NCBI RefSeq assembly: GCF_026625565.1
Contig: NZ_CP112998.1
Location: 5,544,001-5,608,000 of the forward strand
Origin: Dyadobacter pollutisoli
GTDB lineage: Bacteria > Bacteroidota > Bacteroidia > Cytophagales > Spirosomataceae
Direction: 5' to 3'
DNA length: 64,000 nt
Shown in pieces: positions 42,472-51,900 of this stretch. Both the position numbers and the translations under genes were made by a program. The notes beneath the pieces are model-generated. The model saw nothing but the letters and a program-made list of their open reading frames with translations, searched no databases and had not been told where the DNA came from. Each line of letters starts with the position of its first letter. Positions within the stretch are counted from its first letter, which is position 1.

Positions 42472-43239
42472 CTAGACCTGTTTCATTGTCATAAACAATG
42501 AACTTCCGAAGGGAGCTTTGCGAAAGAGCCACGATTCTGCCTTGGTAATTCCTTTCAGGATTCTATTAATGGTCTCGCCGGGGAATTTCACATCAGAATC
42601 CACCTCGTGAGCCTGTACTTTCTGGTGCCGGATCTGATATTTCTGCCATTGCCGCACTAATAATATCGGCAGCGACAGCGCGAAAGGCCAATAGGTGCTA
42701 TAACTGATTTTCAGCCCCGCAGCCCTGGAAAAGTCTACAAATTGCCTCAATTCAAATCTTCTCGAACTGCCAACTGCCAGATCATGTGTGCCCGAAAAAG
42801 CTTCAAACGCATGAATATTGATGATCAGCAAACCATTCGGGTTAAGTCTTTGCCTGAAAGTATTCAGCGCTCTTATAATTTCTTCGTCTGTCAAAAAATA
42901 CAATGCATCATTACAGCATATGATGTCAAATGTCTCACCGGGCCGGAATGCTGCTACATTTTTTAAATCACCAAACCCAACCAGCAATCCCCGCTCAGCC
43001 GAAAAATCAATGGCATGCTGTGAATAATCAAAACCGAAGAGATTTCCATAACCGTGTCCATTCAAAAAGGACAAAAGTCCGCCAGTCCCGCAGGCCGCAT
43101 CCAGTATCCTTACCTCCCGGTTATCCGCATTGAAATGTCTCCTGATCTGTTTCAAAACCTTGTCATGAAGCACCAGGTACCACCAGAGTTTCTGCTCTGT
43201 TTCGTACATCCGCTGGTACTCCATCCTGTTTGCGATCAT
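42472..43239 (-). CDS. Class I SAM-dependent methyltransferase (sugar operon)
   Basis: A 255-residue methyltransferase. ILDAACGTGGLLSFLNGHG is the SAM-binding motif I; FGFDYSQHAIDFSAERGL carries the acidic ribose ligand; FDIICCNDALYFLTDEEI and NPNGLLIINIHAFEAF follow. It starts four bases inside the preceding GT2 gene (ATGA overlap), last of a four-gene operon. N- or O-methylation of the deoxyamino sugar or of the polymer it joins is a reasonable inference; the target cannot be read directly. Confidence 0.9.
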   Translation of the reverse strand: MIANRMEYQRMYETEQKLWWYLVLHDKVLKQIRRHFNADNREVRILDAACGTGGLLSFLNGHGYGNLFGFDYSQHAIDFSAERGLLVGFGDLKNVAAFRPGETFDIICCNDALYFLTDEEIIRALNTFRQRLNPNGLLIINIHAFEAFSGTHDLAVGSSRRFELRQFVDFSRAAGLKISYSTYWPFALSLPILLVRQWQKYQIRHQKVQAHEVDSDVKFPGETINRILKGITKAESWLFRKAPFGSSLFMTMKQV

Positions 43240-44156
43240 AGAACCTTCCCACTGTTAAACTTGATCACATATTGCGGCTGCCCACTTTGCGCCATGAAAC
43301 TTTTACCAATATACTCGCCTAAAACACTCAAAAGTGTACATTGAATACCTCCGATAAAGATAATTGTCGCCGTTACAACCTGCCAGCCCTTTGGATCTGG
43401 CCCTGTTACCCATTGGATCGTCAGGAACAGAAGTAATAAAAAACCCAAGCCGAACAAGCCGAGACCAATTGGCATAAATAGCCGGATCGGTAATGAGGAG
43501 TAGCAAAATAATATATTCAGAAACAAAGAGATCAGTTTTTGCCAGGTATAGTTCGAAATTCCTTCTTCTCTTTTCAAATGCTCCACCTGAACCGTCCCGA
43601 TGTTACGTGTAATCCTGAAAATAAGCCCGTCAATGTATGGGTAAGGCCCCTGGTATTTAATTACCTCCTGTACCACTTCCTTTCTGATCAGCTTGAAGCT
43701 GGACAGGTAAAGGTCTTTGGGTTTATTCAGCAGGTAACTTGTCAGCCAATTGACGAAGCGGCTGCCCAAATTCCGGCCAACTGAATGCTGTTTCTTCGCA
43801 TAATATGTGTACACAACATCAAAATCTCCTTTTTCTGCTGTGTCGATCAGTTTAAGAATTTCTTCCGGCGGATTTTGGAAATCATCATCGATCATGACAC
43901 AATACTCACCATAAGACCAGTTCAGCCCGCACATAACTGCATTAAACTCTCCGTAATTCCTCCGCAATGAGATAAACCGGACATTGGCATACATCTGCGC
44001 CAAATGCCTGCAAACCTGTTCCGAATCATCCCGGCTGGCATCATTGACCATTACAATTTCAAATTCAATCGCAGATAAAGTTGTCTGTAACTTTTCAACC
44101 AGAGGCGTGATGGTCTTTTCACTGTTGTAGACCGGGATAATTACAGATAACTTCAT
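43236..44156 (-). CDS. Family 2 glycosyltransferase with two C-terminal TM helices
   Basis: A 306-residue GT-A enzyme. SVIIPVYNSEKTITPLVEKL opens the fold; MIDDDFQNPPEEILKLID contains the DxD metal motif. The C-terminal LPIRLFMPIGLGLFGLGFLLLLFLTIQWVT and VVTATIIFIGGIQCTLLSVLGEYIGK are TM helices, as in DPM1/GtrB-type polyprenyl-phosphate glycosyltransferases. It probably makes a polyprenyl-phosphate sugar at the inner membrane. It overlaps the DegT gene by four bases on one side and the methyltransferase gene on the other. Confidence 0.92.
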   Translation of the reverse strand: MKLSVIIPVYNSEKTITPLVEKLQTTLSAIEFEIVMVNDASRDDSEQVCRHLAQMYANVRFISLRRNYGEFNAVMCGLNWSYGEYCVMIDDDFQNPPEEILKLIDTAEKGDFDVVYTYYAKKQHSVGRNLGSRFVNWLTSYLLNKPKDLYLSSFKLIRKEVVQEVIKYQGPYPYIDGLIFRITRNIGTVQVEHLKREEGISNYTWQKLISLFLNILFCYSSLPIRLFMPIGLGLFGLGFLLLLFLTIQWVTGPDPKGWQVVTATIIFIGGIQCTLLSVLGEYIGKSFMAQSGQPQYVIKFNSGKVL

Positions 44157-45250
44157 GTCTGATAATCGAATTGATTAACCGTATGGATGATGTAGGAAAT
44201 TTCGTCGTCGCTCAGGACAGGATTCAGTGGTAAGCTAACCACTTCCCGGTGTATTTGCTCAGTAATTGGCAATTCCAGATGGCCAAATTCCTGGTAAGCC
44301 TGCTGTTTATGAATGGGCAAAGGATAATGAACATTCGTTTGCACGCCTTTTGATTCGAGGTATGTGGTCAGGTCAGCGCGTCGGGGGTGGCGGATTACAA
44401 ACAAATGCCACGCGTCTTCGTTAATCCTGTCATTCGGTGGCAATACCAACTCCTTTACTTTTATTTCGGTTAAATATCGGTTTGCAATTTCCCTTCTCCG
44501 TTTGTTCTCCATGTCGAGAAACGGCAGCTTTACATTCAATATCGCCGCCTGCATTTCGTCCAAACGACTATTGACACCCTGATAGTCATTCTTATAACGC
44601 ACGACAGAGCCATAATTTCTCAAATTTCTGATCTTTTCGGCCAATTCCGCGTCGTTGGTCGTCACGGCACCAGCGTCACCGAAGGCACCCAGATTTTTGG
44701 TAGGATAAAAACTGAATGCGGTTGCATCGGCGATGCTCCCTGCTTTTTTGCTATTATAAATAGCCCCGTGTCCTTGTGCTGCGTCTGTTATTACCTTCAA
44801 ATCATATTTTGACGCGAGTTGCATGATGGCATCCATTTCGCAACTTCTGCCGTAAAGGTCCACCGCAGTGATCGCCTTTGTTCTTTCAGTGATACTTTCT
44901 TCGATCAAATCCGGGTCAATCAGCATTGTATACGGGTCAGGCTCGACGAATACAGGCTTCAAATGAAGGTAACTGACGGGCAATACTGATGCAATATAAG
45001 TATTGGCGGGAACGATCACTTCACTTCCTCCCTCAAATTCATAAGCCTTCAATATCAGTGTGATCGCATCAAGCCCATTGGCTACGCCTACGCAATGTTC
45101 GGCGCCACAATATGCTGCAAATGCATTTTCAAAAGCTTTTAATTCATTCCCCAGAATATACCAGCCCGACCGGATTACACGCGTACAGGCTTCCTCAACG
45201 GCTTTGAGATAAGGAGCGTTGACCTGATTTAAATCCAGGAAAGGGATCAT
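44153..45250 (-). CDS. DegT/DnrJ/EryC1/StrS aminotransferase (FdtB/QdtB-like)
   Basis: A 365-residue PLP-dependent sugar aminotransferase. The internal aldimine lysine lies in SFYPTKNLGAFGDAGAV. VIVPANTYIASVLPVSYLHLKPVFVEPDPYT and ITDAAQGHGAIYNSKKAGS form the PLP pocket. It follows a FdtA-type ketoisomerase gene with a four-base overlap, the arrangement of fdtA-fdtB or qdtA-qdtB, which make dTDP-3-amino-3,6-dideoxyhexoses. Amino transfer to a 3-keto sugar is therefore the best call. Fuc3N versus Qui3N cannot be separated from sequence. Confidence 0.93.
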   Translation of the reverse strand: MIPFLDLNQVNAPYLKAVEEACTRVIRSGWYILGNELKAFENAFAAYCGAEHCVGVANGLDAITLILKAYEFEGGSEVIVPANTYIASVLPVSYLHLKPVFVEPDPYTMLIDPDLIEESITERTKAITAVDLYGRSCEMDAIMQLASKYDLKVITDAAQGHGAIYNSKKAGSIADATAFSFYPTKNLGAFGDAGAVTTNDAELAEKIRNLRNYGSVVRYKNDYQGVNSRLDEMQAAILNVKLPFLDMENKRRREIANRYLTEIKVKELVLPPNDRINEDAWHLFVIRHPRRADLTTYLESKGVQTNVHYPLPIHKQQAYQEFGHLELPITEQIHREVVSLPLNPVLSDDEISYIIHTVNQFDYQT

Positions 45251-45633
45251 TGGGATAAAATCTGGTTCAAAAGGTAAGGTTCGTCGATATAGTCGGCTCT
45301 GTCGTAATATTCATTTGAAAGTACAAGGAGAATAGCATCTTCTGAAAAAGAGTCCATCACATGCCAGTCTTTTGGTTCAAGTATCAGGCAGGAAACCGGA
45401 TTATCCAGCATGAAGTACTCTTCTTTTTCCCCATCATTGGAGTATATACGGCAGCTTCCGTGGATACAAATTAAAGCGTTCCAGGTTTTGTGATGTCTAT
45501 GCCCGCCGCGCTGCGTTTCACCAGCTCCATAGATATAAAAAACACGTTTTATAGTACCGGGGATAATCTTTTCAAAAACTGTAAGATTACCGGAATCAGT
45601 GTTGAAAGTATCTAGTTCAACTAATAGTGGCAT
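45247..45633 (-). CDS. fdtA: FdtA/QdtA family cupin ketoisomerase
   Basis: A 128-residue cupin. RVFYIYGAGETQRGGHRHHKTWNALICIHGSCRI is the core, with GHRHHKTW supplying the catalytic His pair; LILEPKDWHVMDSF and LLVLSNEYYDRADYI close the barrel. Such enzymes convert dTDP-4-keto-6-deoxyglucose to a 3-keto sugar for the next aminotransferase. Length and motifs fit FdtA/QdtA/WxcM. No rml genes are nearby, so the substrate must come from elsewhere in the genome. First gene of a four-gene overlapping operon. Confidence 0.92.
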   Translation of the reverse strand: MPLLVELDTFNTDSGNLTVFEKIIPGTIKRVFYIYGAGETQRGGHRHHKTWNALICIHGSCRIYSNDGEKEEYFMLDNPVSCLILEPKDWHVMDSFSEDAILLVLSNEYYDRADYIDEPYLLNQILSQ

Positions 45634-45666
45634 AAGAAAATTTCAATGTTAGGGCCAAGTTCAGCG

Positions 45667-45819
45667 ATTTTTTCTTGAAAATACAAAAATACCATTTACA
45701 TAAAAAAACCGATTATCCTCAGGTGGCTATCAATTATCTTTCATCAATCACTTGAAAAGGAAAGACTATAAATATATAATGTAACCGCTAAATATAATAT
45801 TGAATTTTCAAGAAAAAAT
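45667..45819. repeat. 153-bp AT-rich element with 16-bp perfect terminal inverted repeats
   Basis: ATTTTTTCTTGAAAAT at 45667-45682 and its exact reverse complement at 45804-45819 bound an AT-rich, gene-free segment between the sugar operon and the polytopic membrane protein. It has the size and symmetry of a miniature inverted-repeat element, but no target-site duplication is visible and no second copy was seen in the window. Confidence 0.5.
45684..45691 (-). promoter_or_regulatory. Candidate -7 element of the sugar operon
   Basis: CAAAAATA on the plus strand reads TATTTTTG on the minus strand, matching TAnnTTTG, about 51 bases upstream of the cupin start. It sits just inside a 16-bp inverted repeat pair. 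Confidence 0.45.
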
Positions 45820-45839
45820 GAAAGTTTTCATTTTAGTAT

Positions 45840-47039
45840 TTAATTGAAAAAATTCCAGGACATCACTTTGTCGAGATACATCAGCCCTTTTACAGGCAGC
45901 GGTTCAAGCCATAAAATTTTGTTATATCCCATGTAAAAGACCTGCGGATGACAAACGCAAATGATCGTTGAAAAGAAGAAAATAAGCCTGACAGAGCGAC
46001 ATGAGGCCGTTTTTAACAAAATGAATGCTCCTAATAAAATGAACGGAAAGCCATAAGACAGCGCGCGGTCAATGTCATGCACGAAGATTCCTGTGGCGAG
46101 CAGGACGGCAAAACCAATTGCCAATGCCAGAATAAGGAGGTAACGTTTGGTAAGCCACAGGCTCAGCAATGCCGCCCCCATGATGAGCCAGGTTCCTTCA
46201 AAAGCACCCCAAATGCTGCTACCCAGACCGTTACGATGTGCATCGGCGAGCAACACCGGTGTTCCTATGGTGGAGTAACTGTGGTCCGGAAAGTACTTCT
46301 GCTGCACGTATTCGCGGATACCAAAATAAACGATCCAAGCCGCCCAGACCACCGCGCTTTCTCCTGTAAATGCCGCCTTAAACATACCTGCAAGGCTGAA
46401 ATCGTCCTTTTCATAGGCTTTCGTCACAATCCACCAAAGCAATAAATAACCTCCGGCCACAACCGCACGCTCATCCGTAAAAAATGCAAATTGCACCGAA
46501 AGAAATATGACAACAGGATTGCGGCTCAGCAATGCGATGAGTAAAAAGAAATAGGCAAATTCGTCGCCATAGCCATGCACGTCCGCGAATGCCCATACGC
46601 TTACAAATATATTCGCGAGCGACATGACAAATAAAGCCGTCAGAACCTTGTCGCCGGAAACTGCAAAAATGTAATCGCCAGCCTTTTTGAGGAATAAAAT
46701 ACCTAGTATACCCTGCAACACCAGGATCAGAACTACATTGTGGTTCGTCAGCAATGAGAGTAGCGGAAGTGTCCAGCGAAAAATCATATTTTCGCGCCGA
46801 ACGTCATACGCCATATCTTTGGGATGGAAAAGGTCCTGAGCCTGATTTTGTACAAAAACCCAGGCGTCCAATTTGCTTCCATAAACGCTCAAATGATCCA
46901 CCAGAAGCGAATAGGGAGGAAAAGCGAGGAATAGGGAAACGAAAACAGAAACAAATGTGAGTTTCCAGATCCAGTTTTTATCCGTTAATTTGGCATCAAT
47001 CCAGGAAAAAAATAACTTGTAGAAGTTTTCTAAAAGCAT
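45840..47039 (-). CDS. Polytopic membrane protein (GT-C-like, unknown)
   Basis: A 399-residue protein with about 10 TM helices. Its large soluble loop comes early (VDHLSVYGSKLDAWVFVQNQ, HPKDMAYDVRRENMIFRW), followed by alternating helices with conserved-looking short loops (ADVHGYGDEFAYFF, FAFFTDERAVVAGGY). The topology recalls GT-C-fold glycosyltransferases or O-antigen polymerases, but the hallmark acidic pair is not clear. It follows the sugar operon on the same strand after about 206 bases containing an inverted-repeat element, so a link to glycan assembly is possible only. Confidence 0.6.
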   Translation of the reverse strand: MLLENFYKLFFSWIDAKLTDKNWIWKLTFVSVFVSLFLAFPPYSLLVDHLSVYGSKLDAWVFVQNQAQDLFHPKDMAYDVRRENMIFRWTLPLLSLLTNHNVVLILVLQGILGILFLKKAGDYIFAVSGDKVLTALFVMSLANIFVSVWAFADVHGYGDEFAYFFLLIALLSRNPVVIFLSVQFAFFTDERAVVAGGYLLLWWIVTKAYEKDDFSLAGMFKAAFTGESAVVWAAWIVYFGIREYVQQKYFPDHSYSTIGTPVLLADAHRNGLGSSIWGAFEGTWLIMGAALLSLWLTKRYLLILALAIGFAVLLATGIFVHDIDRALSYGFPFILLGAFILLKTASCRSVRLIFFFSTIICVCHPQVFYMGYNKILWLEPLPVKGLMYLDKVMSWNFFN

Positions 47040-47163
47040 AAAGCGAAAGAGGGCGAATTCCGACCCAAATATACGGTTTTAAGGAGTATTCAAAATATCT
47101 TATATGTAACCGATATTCACTCAAAAATTAATTTATAGTGAACAACATTTACATAAATTATAT

Positions 47164-47171
47164 TATTTTTG
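47164..47171 (+). promoter_or_regulatory. Candidate -7 element of the 47188 gene
   Basis: TATTTTTG matches TAnnTTTG about 17 bases before the TTG start, implying a short leader. No -33 box was identified. Confidence 0.4.
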
Positions 47172-47187
47172 GAAAATTTTACACTAT

Positions 47188-47733
47188 TTGAAAAGACTTA
47201 TACCCATAGCGCTTCTCGGTTTACTGCTGTACAACACGTTTGGACTAGCCGTGGCTGTTTTATGCTTTGACAGGCAATTCGAGAGTGCTTCGGTTACCCA
47301 TTATAACCCCGTTCCGGAAATCTTAGCTGTCGCTGTACCTTCCTTACCCTACACCAGTTCATGGGAAAATGAACAAGGTGCTCCCGGTCTGATCAGGAAA
47401 AATGGCGAGTTTTATAATGTGACCCACCAGAAGATTGAAAATGATACGCTGTATGTAACATTACAGCCCAATGCCTCTGCAAGAGAACGATTCTTTGAGC
47501 TGGCGCAAAACATGAACCATCTCACCGATCAGAAGCAGAAAAGCCAATCTGCATCGGACAGGGCAGTAAAACTACTGAGCGAGCTACTCAAATCTTACCT
47601 ACCTTTTTCTCCGAAGGCAGAGCTACATCCCGACATTTACATTACCGAACTTTCTATCGACTTTCCATATTGTGCCGGTTTTGCCAGCGCACCTCCCCTC
47701 TCTACGATTGTACCGCCACCGGATCTTGCTTAA
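47188..47733 (+). CDS. Exported hypothetical protein
   Basis: A 181-residue protein with a signal peptide or N-terminal anchor (MKRLIPIALLGLLLYNTFGLAVAVL). The mature part contains LIRKNGEFYNVTHQKIENDTLYVTLQPN and a Pro-rich C-terminus (PPLSTIVPPPDLA). No family is recognised. TTG is used as start since no ATG precedes the signal sequence. It lies 91 bases before an outer-membrane barrel gene on the same strand, so the two probably work together. Confidence 0.6.
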   Translation: MKRLIPIALLGLLLYNTFGLAVAVLCFDRQFESASVTHYNPVPEILAVAVPSLPYTSSWENEQGAPGLIRKNGEFYNVTHQKIENDTLYVTLQPNASARERFFELAQNMNHLTDQKQKSQSASDRAVKLLSELLKSYLPFSPKAELHPDIYITELSIDFPYCAGFASAPPLSTIVPPPDLA

Positions 47734-47824
47734 TTTTTTCTGTTAATCCCCTTTCCAATGGAAATCTATTTCATTATAGATCAGACCATTGTATTTATTT
47801 ATAACTGAAAATATTAAGATCCCA

Positions 47825-48943
47825 ATGAAAAAAATATATACACTCTTACTGGTTCTTTGCCTGCTAAGTGCTCAACCGACAACCAACCTGTTCGCTCAGG
47901 GATGCGTAGCTATCCGAGGTATGAGCGCATGCAGCCCCGGCGCGACTTCTGCCGATTTTTTCAAACAACAAAACGGTAAATTTCAGGTCAATGCAGGCTA
48001 TCGTTTTTTCCGGTCATTCCGCCATTTCCGTGGCGACCATGAAGAAAGCGAGCGCGTTGAGAATGGTACGGAGGTAATCAACGTTTCACACGCATTGGAC
48101 TTGGGTGCAACTTATCAGCCCAACATGCGCTGGTCTATTTCGGTCAATCTGCCTATTCAGCACAATGACCGTTCATCTCTATACGAGCATTACGGTAATG
48201 GGATTACTGCAAATCCTGAGCAGAAACGCTTCCACACAAAGTCAAAAGGAATTGGTGATCTGAGAATATCGACCAGCTACTGGCTGCGCGATCCTTTGAA
48301 AATGCCAAAGTTCAATATTTCAATCGGTGGCGGAATTAAGCTGCCTACCGGAGATCGTAGCGTGGAAGGTAATTTTCACAAGCTGGATAAAGAAGGCAAC
48401 GATTACACTGTTGTAAAACCGGTAGATCAGTCCATTCAGCTCGGTGATGGCGGCGTCGGCGCATTCCTGGAAACACAGGGCTATCTTTCTTTCAGCCACA
48501 AAGTAGCATTGTATTTCAATGGATTTTACCTTTCCAATCCACGGGAGACTAACAAGGTGAACCGTAATCCACAAGCTACTACCATCGATCCAAACACAGG
48601 TTATTTCAGTGTGGCAGATCAGTTTGCAGGCAGGCTCGGCGTTAGTTACGCATTGGGACACAGCGGAATATCCGTGATGCTGGGTGGCCGTGCAGAAGGT
48701 GTACCTTCTGATGACCTGATTGGCGGCAGCAAAGGTTTCCGTCGTCCGGGGTACGTGATTTCGGGAGAACCTGGGATTTCTTACATTAAGAACAAATTTT
48801 CAGCTTCGGCTAGCGTTCCGGTTGCATTATACCGTAACCGTACTAAAAGCTATGCTGATAAACTGGATGTTACCGGCAAGACGCAGGGCGACGCAGCTTT
48901 TGCTGACTACCTGATTTCATTAAGTGTGAGCCGCTGGTTTTAA
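47825..48943 (+). CDS. Outer-membrane beta-barrel (transporter-like)
   Basis: A 372-residue outer-membrane protein. After the signal peptide ending LFAQ comes a short Cys-containing segment GCVAIRGMSACSPG, then many amphipathic strands (GKFQVNAGYRFFRSFRHF, RWSISVNLPIQHN, KFNISIGGGIKLPTGDRS, LGVSYALGHSGISVMLGG) and a final aromatic residue (SVSRWF), the signal for barrel insertion. It resembles transporter or MetA-type barrels of Bacteroidota. The longer frame from a TTG at 47789 lacks a proper signal start, so ATG 47825 is used. Cargo is unknown. Confidence 0.75.
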   Translation: MKKIYTLLLVLCLLSAQPTTNLFAQGCVAIRGMSACSPGATSADFFKQQNGKFQVNAGYRFFRSFRHFRGDHEESERVENGTEVINVSHALDLGATYQPNMRWSISVNLPIQHNDRSSLYEHYGNGITANPEQKRFHTKSKGIGDLRISTSYWLRDPLKMPKFNISIGGGIKLPTGDRSVEGNFHKLDKEGNDYTVVKPVDQSIQLGDGGVGAFLETQGYLSFSHKVALYFNGFYLSNPRETNKVNRNPQATTIDPNTGYFSVADQFAGRLGVSYALGHSGISVMLGGRAEGVPSDDLIGGSKGFRRPGYVISGEPGISYIKNKFSASASVPVALYRNRTKSYADKLDVTGKTQGDAAFADYLISLSVSRWF

Positions 48944-48949
48944 CAAGCG

Positions 48950-48982
48950 AGACTTGGCAAGTCTTGAAGACTTGCCAAGTCT
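48950..48982. repeat. 33-bp palindromic repeat, copy 2
   Basis: A perfect 16-bp arm, one central base and the reverse-complement arm, identical in design to the copy at 5720-5752. Here it lies between the stop codons of the barrel gene (+) and the SbcC gene (-), where it can act as a bidirectional terminator. Confidence 0.85.
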
Positions 48983-48989
48983 TATTTCC

Positions 48990-51900
48990 CTACTTCCAGC
49001 TAGCCACAATACGGCTACCTTCCTCACTCTCCTTAATGCTCAGATAAGTCTGAATTTCCTGCTGCAAATCCTCCACGTGGCTGATAATACCAACGATACG
49101 GTTCTCTTTACGCAGCGATTTCAATGTCTCAAAAACCGTTTGCAGCGCATTTTTATCCAGTGACCCAAAACCTTCATCCAGGAAGAAGAAGTTATGTTTG
49201 GACTCATTGCGAATGTGAATGTGGTCGGCCAGCGCCAGGGCTAGTGATAATGCAGCCTGAAATTTCTGCCCGCCCGACAATGTTTTGAGCAAACGCATAT
49301 GCCCGCCATTCAGCAAGTCCCTCACCCAGAAGCTGTTCCCCTCACCCAGTTCCAAATGTAGCTGCTGATGCGTCATCTGATGAAAGCGATGGTTCGCCGC
49401 CTGGATCAGGTTCTGCAAATAGATACTCGAAGCATAATCCACAAAACCGCTGGAACGGAAAAGTTTGGTCAGTTCGCCCAAATGCTCCCGCCTCAATTCC
49501 AGACGACTTTTTTCTTTGAGTAGCAATGCTTTTTTAGCAAGATCTTCGGCCATCTTCTTCAAAAGACCGTCCAACCTGCCCTCTTCTTTCCGCTGATTAT
49601 GGAGATTCACGGCAAGTACTTCTTTAATTCGGGTTGCTTCCTGGTGCTTTTCAGCGTCGTATAGTTGCTCGGGATTCTCGTTCACGAGATTCTGCAGATC
49701 GCGGCCAGTCGTTTCCAATGCAAATTTATATTCGTCAATGGCCTTTCGCTCCGCATCAATCTGAATCGGTTTTGCAAGAATGTCATTCACCTGCACTTCG
49801 GACTCAAACCTGTATTTTTTCAACTGCTCCTCAATTCCCGCCTGTACTTCCCACAAATCCTTCCGACTGTTTTCCAATGCAGCCAATAATGTGGCCTGGC
49901 TGCCAGATAAGGTATTTTTCTCTTTTTCAAAAATATCAATTTGCTTTTCGGCCTGTTCAAATTGTTCGGTGATCTGTCGGTACCGCAGTTTTAATTCAGT
50001 AATTTTCTTATCGATCGCCGACTTTTCCTGACCTTCAAAATCGGCAGGTTTAACCTTCGTCAATTGATCGGTCAATGTATGTACCGTATTTTCGAGCCGT
50101 AGTATCTCGTCCCTCAAATTCTGCAACGGCTTTTCAATCTTCTCCGTTTTTTCCAGGATCTCTGCTTCAATCTTACCTGACAACAATTTAATGGCAGCTT
50201 CAATTTCCTTGATTTCAGCCTGGTTTTTATTGACTTCCGCAAAGTGTTTCTCGAAACCCTCCCGGTCATTTTTATCAAATTTTGGCCAAGCAAATTCACT
50301 CTGATGCAGTTCCAACCGCGATTTCGCTTCTGCAAACCGCTGCTTGATCGAAGCTTTCTGTTTTTCCAGGTTTTCGATCTGGTTAAAAATCTTTTCAATG
50401 GGCGATTGGAGCCGTCTTACATTTTTCTCCTGATCGTCCAATGTTGTGATCTGCTTTTCCAGTGCCAAAATTTCACCGGAAAGCGCGTGATCTGAATGCA
50501 GGACGGCCGGATGATGTTCCGAGCCACAAAGCGGACAGGGCTCACCGTCTTCCAAACTGCCTGCATACTGATGCAGGGCCAGTTTCGTATTGATTTGAAG
50601 CAGTTGTCTGTTAAACGTTTTTCTCTCCGTTTCCTTCGTTCCAACAAATTCCAGAATGCCATTCTGAAACAATTCCTGAGTTATATTTTCACTAAAATTG
50701 ATCGATGCTAATTCGCCTATTTCGGCCAATTTCTTTTTCAATCCCTCATTTTGCGCGACAATTTCTGCCAGCAAAGCCTCCGCCTCATTTTTGACAACTT
50801 GTCGGTTTTCAGTAAGCGCATCCAAAGTATTAAACCAGGATTTTACCAGGCTGATCTCCTGAATGTCTGAAATCTGAGTCTTGCGCAGCTCATTTTCAGC
50901 CTCTTTATCTAGTTTTTGCTTTTTGACCAGGTCAATGCTTTTTTCTTTCTCGTTCAATTGCTCCTCGCCTCGCATCAATGCCTCTTTTCTTTTGACCAAC
51001 GCGGCTTTATTCTCCAATATTCTGATCACCTTTTCAAGCTCCTCAGCAGTATCCAAAAGCTCCTCGCGCTTTTCATATTGCGGCTTCAATTGTAGCAAAA
51101 CCTCTTTTTGCTTTTCAAGTACTCCCGCCAATTCTGTCGTACGAACCTGATTTGCCTCATACATTTTCTGATCTCGGGCGATACCACTCGTCAGGTTCGT
51201 TTTTTGATCAAAAAGCGACTTGAAATGCAGCGAACAGATTTCAAAAGTCCTTAATATTTCTTCCCGCAATTGCATGGCAGGCCGCTGTGCCTCTAAACCT
51301 TGCAATTGATTCCGCAGCAACTGAATTTTCTCCGCCGTTAATTTCAACTTCTCAAACTGGCTTTCTAGCTCAGTCTGGACAATCAGCTCATCATTGATCT
51401 TTTTGATTTCAAGCCTGACCTCATCCCGTCTCTTTTCCTCAGCTTCCACCATTTCCGGTGTCACTTCGCCCAGCCCAAGCAGTTGTCCGTCGACATTGGA
51501 CAATGCCATGTCATTTTGTTTGCTCAGCGAGCCTACGTTTCGGCTCAAATCATACTTTTCAAGCTGGAAAAGCTCCTTCATCATCCGCGTCCTTTCGGCA
51601 TCCTTCAGTTCAATAAACTCCTGAAAACGTCCTTGCGGAATGATAATGGTACGCCGGAAATTGTCGTAGCTCAGCCCTATTATACTTTCTGTCGATTCAT
51701 TTTCCGAAAGCGGGACCCATGCATTGTCCTGCCATATATATGCTTTTCGTTCAAAGGTTTTTACATCCTTGAAGTTTTTACTATTCCTTTTTCCTCTTAC
51801 CGTGAACCGGTAGCGATCGCCATTTTTCCCTGCAATGCATTCAAAATCAATCAATAAATCATCCGAGCGGAGATTCATCATGTTGTAGGTACGGTCGTCG

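Noticed and set aside
42472..42760. Long minus-strand and plus-strand overlapping open frames in the sugar operon
   Set aside because: They are out-of-frame readings of the methyltransferase and glycosyltransferase genes with no family features.
45840..47039. Polytopic protein as an O-antigen polymerase or flippase
   Set aside because: Topology is compatible but no diagnostic motif is visible, so only an unknown membrane protein is called.
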